NCBI GenBank assembly: GCA_023432075.1
Contig: JAEYVD010000132.1
Location: 1-9,474, forward strand
Direction of reading: 5' to 3'
Origin: Pseudomonadota bacterium
Lineage (GTDB): Bacteria; Pseudomonadota; Gammaproteobacteria; Burkholderiales; Burkholderiaceae_B
DNA: 9,474 bases
The position numbers and the translations under genes were made by a program. Positions within the stretch are counted from its first letter, which is position 1. The number at the start of each line of letters is the position of its first letter. This document shows positions 6,445-9,474 of the stretch, piece after piece. The notes beneath the pieces are model-generated. The model did no database searches, was not told the DNA's origin, and saw only the letters and a program-made list of their open reading frames with translations.

Positions 6445-7329
6445 ATGCCCGCTGCCCAACTGCGTTTTGGCCTGGCCGCCAATCGTCTGCACCACGAAAC
6501 CCCCGATGCCGCCTTGTTCACCTGGCTGCGTGCGTGCTCGTCCACCATCCGCGAGTTGGGCGTGCAGTTGCACACGGTGGGGCGCACCCATGATGCGATC
6601 GTGCGTGAGGGCATGTTGCAGGGTTACTCTGGCCTGATCCGATACCCGTATGGCCGCGAGGGCGGCCTGATGAAGCTGGTGGCGAGGGTGACCGAAGGCC
6701 GTGACGGCCAGGCGCCGTTCGATGGCGCGATTTACCTGATCGACCCCGTGGACCCGTCTTCGATTTTTCCGGAGGCGCTTGCGCTCAAGCGGCAGTGCAT
6801 CACGCACGGCCGGCCTTTCATTTCGACGCTGGCCGGCGCCATCGAGTGGATGGAGGTCGAACGCATCCATGCGGGGCTGGTGCCGGACGCGTCCGTGTCG
6901 CGCCATTTCAATTTCTCGGGCCAGACGCTGGCGATGATCGCCCATGATGCGCTCAAGGACGAAATGGTGGCCTTCGCCAGCGAGCACTTCGATGTGCTGT
7001 CCCGGTTTGCGCGGCGCGTGGCTACGGGCACGACGGGCGGCCGCCTGAACGAGCTGGCCTGGTCGCGCGGCTGGCCCAAGGATACGCCGTGGGTTCACCG
7101 TTACCTCAGCGGCCCGCTGGGCGGCGATGCGCAGATTGCTGAATTGGTGCTGGAGCACCAATGCCAGCGCGTCATCTTCTTCGAAGACCCCCATGTCGCT
7201 CGCCAACACGAGGCCGACATCCAGTTGCTGGAACGCGCGGTGCGCGTGGTGACCGAGTCCGCCACCTGCGCCACGTCTCCCACCGTCGCGCGCCGTTGGG
7301 CGCAAGCCGTCGAAAAGCGGGGCATCTGA
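6445..7329 (+). CDS. mgsA: Methylglyoxal synthase with two MGS-like domains, N-terminal one degenerate
   Basis: Methylglyoxal synthase converts dihydroxyacetone phosphate to methylglyoxal and phosphate, a bypass of lower glycolysis under phosphate limitation or sugar-phosphate stress. At 294 residues this protein is about twice the 152-residue E. coli enzyme. The C-terminal half (about 160-294) aligns with the whole E. coli core: AHDALK gives His167, Asp168 and Lys171, TGTT is at 194-197, SGPLGGD ends in the catalytic-base equivalent Asp228, and FFEDP gives Asp248, followed by His255 and Asp258. The N-terminal half (about 5-137) follows the same order but has AANRLHH for AHDHCK, GREGGL for GPMGGD (the base replaced by Leu75) and keeps only Asp100 in LIDPVDP, so it is probably catalytically dead. 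The ATG at 6445 is chosen because residues from the GTG at 6367 are not family-like. It is convergent with the LysR gene. Confidence 0.87.
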   Translation: MPAAQLRFGLAANRLHHETPDAALFTWLRACSSTIRELGVQLHTVGRTHDAIVREGMLQGYSGLIRYPYGREGGLMKLVARVTEGRDGQAPFDGAIYLIDPVDPSSIFPEALALKRQCITHGRPFISTLAGAIEWMEVERIHAGLVPDASVSRHFNFSGQTLAMIAHDALKDEMVAFASEHFDVLSRFARRVATGTTGGRLNELAWSRGWPKDTPWVHRYLSGPLGGDAQIAELVLEHQCQRVIFFEDPHVARQHEADIQLLERAVRVVTESATCATSPTVARRWAQAVEKRGI

Positions 7330-7332
7330 CCG

Positions 7333-8274
7333 CTACGCGTGCGTCGCGGCGGTGCCAGCGCCGGTGATGATGCGGGCGACGCGGTCCGCGACGGCCGCTG
7401 CCGCCATCGATAGCGGCAAAACATCCGAACGGCACAGAAAGACCGGACGCGTCAGCCTGGGCCTGGCGATCCGATGCAGCACGACCAGGCCGCGCTCGGC
7501 TTCCTGGCGCACGGCCTCGTAGGAAAGGATCGTACTGGCAATGCCCGCCTGCGCCAGCTCGATGAGCTGCGGAATGGCGTTGGCCTCGGCAATGATGCGG
7601 AATTGCACCTGTTCGCGTTGCTGGTATTGGTCGAGCAGCCTGCGCAGGCTGTGCGGGTTGCCTGGCAACACCAGCGGCAGCGCCGACAGCGCGCGCAGGG
7701 TGATGGACGGTAGCCTCGCGAGATCCGATGCCGCACGCTTGCCGCGCTTTGCCGCGGGCGGCGACACCACCACCAGCTCTTCGTCGATCAGATGCTGAAA
7801 TCGAAGGTCGACCGACGCCTCGTCGCTGAACGTGAGCCCCAGATCGGCATGGCCTGAGCTGACAAAGCCGGGGATGTAGCCGGTGCTGGATTCGATGATC
7901 TTCAGATAGACGCCCGGCCACTGGGCGAGGCTGAACCGCAGGAGCGGCACGGTCAGCAGCTTGGCCATCGACATCGACATTGCCAGCGATACGGTTCCGC
8001 GCGGGGCGTTGAGGTCTTCGCGCACGTCCGCGCGCGCCGCGTCGATGCGGCCCAGGATTTCGCGCGCATGCGCCAGCAGCCGTGAACCGGCGGCGGTAGG
8101 CGTGACGCCACGCGCGCTGCGATGCAGCAGCACAACGCCCAGATCTTCCTCGAGGTTGCGGATCAGCAGGCTGAGCGCCGGTTGGGCTACGTGCAGCGCG
8201 GCGGCCGCACGGCTGATCGAACCCGTTGAAACCACGGCGACAAAGCACTGCATCGCACGGATGGACATGGACAT
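7333..8274 (-). CDS. LysR-family transcriptional regulator
   Basis: This 313-residue protein is a LysR-type regulator. The N-terminal winged helix-turn-helix (about residues 1-60) reads AMQCFVAVVSTGSISRAAAALHVAQPALSLLIRNLEEDLGVVLLHRSARG, shown here only as its landmarks: FVAVV, SRAAAALHVAQPALS and EEDLGVVLLHR. The rest is a periplasmic-binding-protein-like effector domain (about 90-300). GGAG (complement of 8282-8285) lies 7 nt before the ATG at 8274; in-frame ATGs at 8268 and 8253 are less favoured. The gene is divergent from the Bug-type binding protein gene with 125 bp between starts, the usual arrangement of a LysR regulator and its target. The effector is probably the substrate or a product of that neighbouring pathway, but it cannot be identified from sequence. 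Confidence 0.93.
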   Translation of the reverse strand: MSMSIRAMQCFVAVVSTGSISRAAAALHVAQPALSLLIRNLEEDLGVVLLHRSARGVTPTAAGSRLLAHAREILGRIDAARADVREDLNAPRGTVSLAMSMSMAKLLTVPLLRFSLAQWPGVYLKIIESSTGYIPGFVSSGHADLGLTFSDEASVDLRFQHLIDEELVVVSPPAAKRGKRAASDLARLPSITLRALSALPLVLPGNPHSLRRLLDQYQQREQVQFRIIAEANAIPQLIELAQAGIASTILSYEAVRQEAERGLVVLHRIARPRLTRPVFLCRSDVLPLSMAAAAVADRVARIITGAGTAATHA

Positions 8275-8399
8275 GAGAGGGCTCCGGACGGCTCAGACCA
8301 TCATGTTTTTGTTATGGCCTGCATATTTAAACGGTATTTCTAATATATCAATCCGCTTCCGATAATGAGCGTCATCCAAGAAAAATCACAGGAGACAAC
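8275..8399. promoter_or_regulatory. Divergent regulatory region between the LysR and Bug-protein genes
   Basis: This 125-bp intergenic region is distinctly richer in A and T than the rest of the window, especially 8301-8365. It must hold both divergent promoters. A GATAAT at 8361-8366 is the best -10 candidate for the rightward gene, with only a weak -35 (TTCTAA, 8338-8343), which would fit dependence on an activator. An inverted repeat ATATT/AATAT (8323-8327 and 8342-8346) lies in the middle. AGGAG at 8390-8394 is the ribosome-binding site of the rightward gene. Confidence 0.55.
8313..8325. promoter_or_regulatory. Candidate LysR-type T-N11-A operator
   Basis: TATGGCCTGCATA is an inverted repeat (TATG, 5 bp, CATA) that fits the T-N11-A rule for LysR-family binding sites. 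It lies 38 bp upstream of the regulator's start codon and 47 bp upstream of the rightward -10 candidate, a place suited to autoregulation and to activation of the divergent gene. Such short motifs also arise by chance. Confidence 0.5.
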
Positions 8400-9374
8400 A
8401 TGACGCTCAACAAGTTATTCGCTGCCTGCCTTGCTTCGGCGGCGCTGTCGGCCCCCGCGATTGCGGATGCGTGGCCGTCCAAGCCCATCACGCTGGTTGT
8501 GCCGTTTTCGGCGGGCGGGCCGACCGATTTCATCGCGCGCCTGGTGGCCGAGCCGCTGGCGCGCGAACTGGGCCAGCAGGTCATCGTGCAGAACAAGCCG
8601 GGCGCCAGCGGGAACGTGGGTTATCAGAGCGTGCTCAATGGCCCGGCCGATGGCTACACGCTCATGCACAACACGGTGGCCATGCAGGCCATCAATCCGT
8701 TGATGTATCCCGGCGCAAAGATGCATCCCGCCAAGGACTTCGTACCGGTCGGTACGACGGGCGCCATGCCGAACTTGCTGGTCGTCAACCCCGAGCGCAC
8801 GCCCGTCAAGACGCTGGCTGAACTGGTGGAGCGCGGGCGCAGCGCGCCGCATGGCCTGAGCTACGCCACGTTTGGTCCGGGCAGCTCGCCGCACGTGTAT
8901 GGCGCCTCGCTGCAGAAACTGGCCAATTTTCAGGCCGTGGGCGTGGCCTACAAAGGCAGCGCCAACGCCGTGACGGACGTGATCGGCGGTCAGGTCGATT
9001 TTCTGTTCGACAGCATGTCCACCAGCATCGGCCAGGTGCAAGGCGGCCGGCTCAAGGCGTTGGCGATCACGTCGGCGGCGCGTTCGCCGCTGTTGCCGGA
9101 CGTGCCGACGCTCAAGGAAGCGGGCTATCCCGCCCTGGACCTGAAATTCTGGTTCGCGCTGCAGACGCCCGCAGGCACGCCGGATGACGTGGTGCAGAAA
9201 CTGCGTGTCGCGGTCGCGAAGGTGGTGGCCAGCGACGCTTACCGCCAGGCCATGCAGGAGCGGGGCGCCGAGGCCTTCCAGGTGGCGCCGTCCAAGCTGG
9301 ACGAGTTTTTTAAGCAGGAAACCGCGCAATGGACGCAGGCTGCGAACACGATCGGGTTGAAGGCGGAGCAGTGA
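8400..9374 (+). CDS. Bug/TctC-family periplasmic solute-binding protein
   Basis: This 324-residue protein belongs to the Bug (Bordetella uptake gene)/TctC family of periplasmic binding proteins, which bind carboxylates and similar small acids. A Sec signal peptide is clear: MTLNKLF, a hydrophobic stretch rich in Ala and Leu, then cleavage probably after Ala24 in AIADA before WPSKPI. Family landmarks follow: WPSKPITLVVPFSAGGPTD (25-43), the nucleotide-independent ligand loop NKPGASGNVG, DGYTL, a GPGSSPHVYG segment, AYKGSANAVTDVIGGQVDF and the LPDVPTLKEAGYP motif. Only the binding protein is present; no TctA/TctB membrane genes are visible, which is common for orphan Bug proteins. The start has AGGAG 5 nt upstream. 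It is probably co-transcribed with the CoA-transferase gene that starts 2 nt after its stop, and controlled by the divergent LysR protein. The ligand is unknown. Confidence 0.94.
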   Translation: MTLNKLFAACLASAALSAPAIADAWPSKPITLVVPFSAGGPTDFIARLVAEPLARELGQQVIVQNKPGASGNVGYQSVLNGPADGYTLMHNTVAMQAINPLMYPGAKMHPAKDFVPVGTTGAMPNLLVVNPERTPVKTLAELVERGRSAPHGLSYATFGPGSSPHVYGASLQKLANFQAVGVAYKGSANAVTDVIGGQVDFLFDSMSTSIGQVQGGRLKALAITSAARSPLLPDVPTLKEAGYPALDLKFWFALQTPAGTPDDVVQKLRVAVAKVVASDAYRQAMQERGAEAFQVAPSKLDEFFKQETAQWTQAANTIGLKAEQ

Positions 9375-9376
9375 AC

Positions 9377-9474
9377 ATGGAAGGCAGGCATCGCATGACG
9401 CCATTGAAGAACATCACGGTCCTGGATCTGAGCAAGGTGCTGGCCGGACCGTTGTGCGGGCAGTATCTGGGCGA
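9377..9474 (+). CDS. CaiB/BaiF-type (family III) CoA-transferase, 5' part only
   Basis: Only the first 32 codons are in the window. The stretch LKNITVLDLSKVLAGPLCGQ is the characteristic N-terminus of family III CoA-transferases, which move CoA between carboxylic acids (for example carnitine, formate/oxalate or succinate/hydroxyacid pairs). Translation may begin at the ATG at 9377 (GGAG 8 nt upstream, inside the preceding gene) or at the in-frame ATG at 9395 (AAGGCAGG upstream), and the family N-terminus fits the second slightly better. The 2-nt gap to the Bug-protein gene indicates an operon in which the imported acid is probably activated as a CoA ester. The gene runs past the window end. 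Confidence 0.85.
   Translation, partial: MEGRHRMTPLKNITVLDLSKVLAGPLCGQYLG

Noticed and set aside
8406..8429. Possible lipoprotein signal at Cys10 of the Bug protein
   Set aside because: The residue three before the cysteine is Phe and the hydrophobic segment lies after rather than before it, so a normal Sec signal cut near residue 24 is favoured.
8415..9404. A 329-codon minus-strand open frame opposite the Bug-protein gene
   Set aside because: Same GC-bias shadow effect; the composition is Arg/His/Gly-rich with no recognisable domain, and the plus-strand product has a signal peptide and family motifs.
1..9474. Search for CRISPR arrays, tRNA or rRNA genes, insertion sequences, attachment sites or defence genes
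   Set aside because: I saw no regularly spaced repeats, no transposase or integrase motif, no tRNA-like cloverleaf and no rRNA sequence; the window is filled by ordinary chromosomal genes.

Overview
The window is a high-GC chromosomal segment that looks like a betaproteobacterium of the Alcaligenaceae (Bordetella/Achromobacter type). The grounds are base composition, closeness of the Isc proteins to E. coli in motif and length, and a Bug/TctC-type periplasmic binding protein, a family strongly expanded in that group. Genus-level placement is an inference from family knowledge; no search was run.

Layout. (1) 63-554 (+): a low-molecular-weight protein tyrosine phosphatase, closed off by two hairpins (568-588 and a strong A/T-flanked terminator at 607-633). 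(2) 642-6322 (+): a complete, uninterrupted housekeeping iron-sulfur cluster operon in the order iscR-iscS-iscU-iscA-hscB-hscA-fdx-iscX. It is preceded by a promoter region with a good type 1 IscR operator over the -10/+1 region and a second, weaker IscR-like site 30 bp upstream. It ends at a clear intrinsic terminator (6294-6322). (3) 6445-7329 (+): a two-domain methylglyoxal synthase whose C-terminal half keeps all recognisable catalytic residues while the N-terminal half is a degenerate copy. (4) 7333-8274 (-): a LysR-type regulator, convergent with the preceding gene (3 bp between stop codons). (5) 8400-9374 (+): a secreted Bug/TctC solute-binding protein, divergent from the LysR gene across a 125-bp AT-richer intergenic region that contains a T-N11-A box. 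It is followed almost directly by the start of a CaiB/BaiF (family III) CoA-transferase gene cut by the window end.

How the parts work together. IscS takes sulfur from cysteine and passes it to the scaffold IscU; Fdx supplies electrons. HscB (J-protein) and HscA (Hsp70) release the assembled cluster from IscU, and IscA acts in cluster or iron delivery. IscX modulates IscS. IscR, itself holding a [2Fe-2S] cluster, represses the operon when clusters are sufficient. All key residues of these proteins are visible. The LysR/Bug/CoA-transferase group is most simply read as a regulated uptake-and-activation module for an organic acid whose identity cannot be told from sequence.

I do not see a new biological system here. 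The points most worth a second look are the tandem IscR sites, the enlarged cluster-binding loop and low-complexity tail of IscR, and the pseudoenzyme-plus-enzyme architecture of the methylglyoxal synthase.
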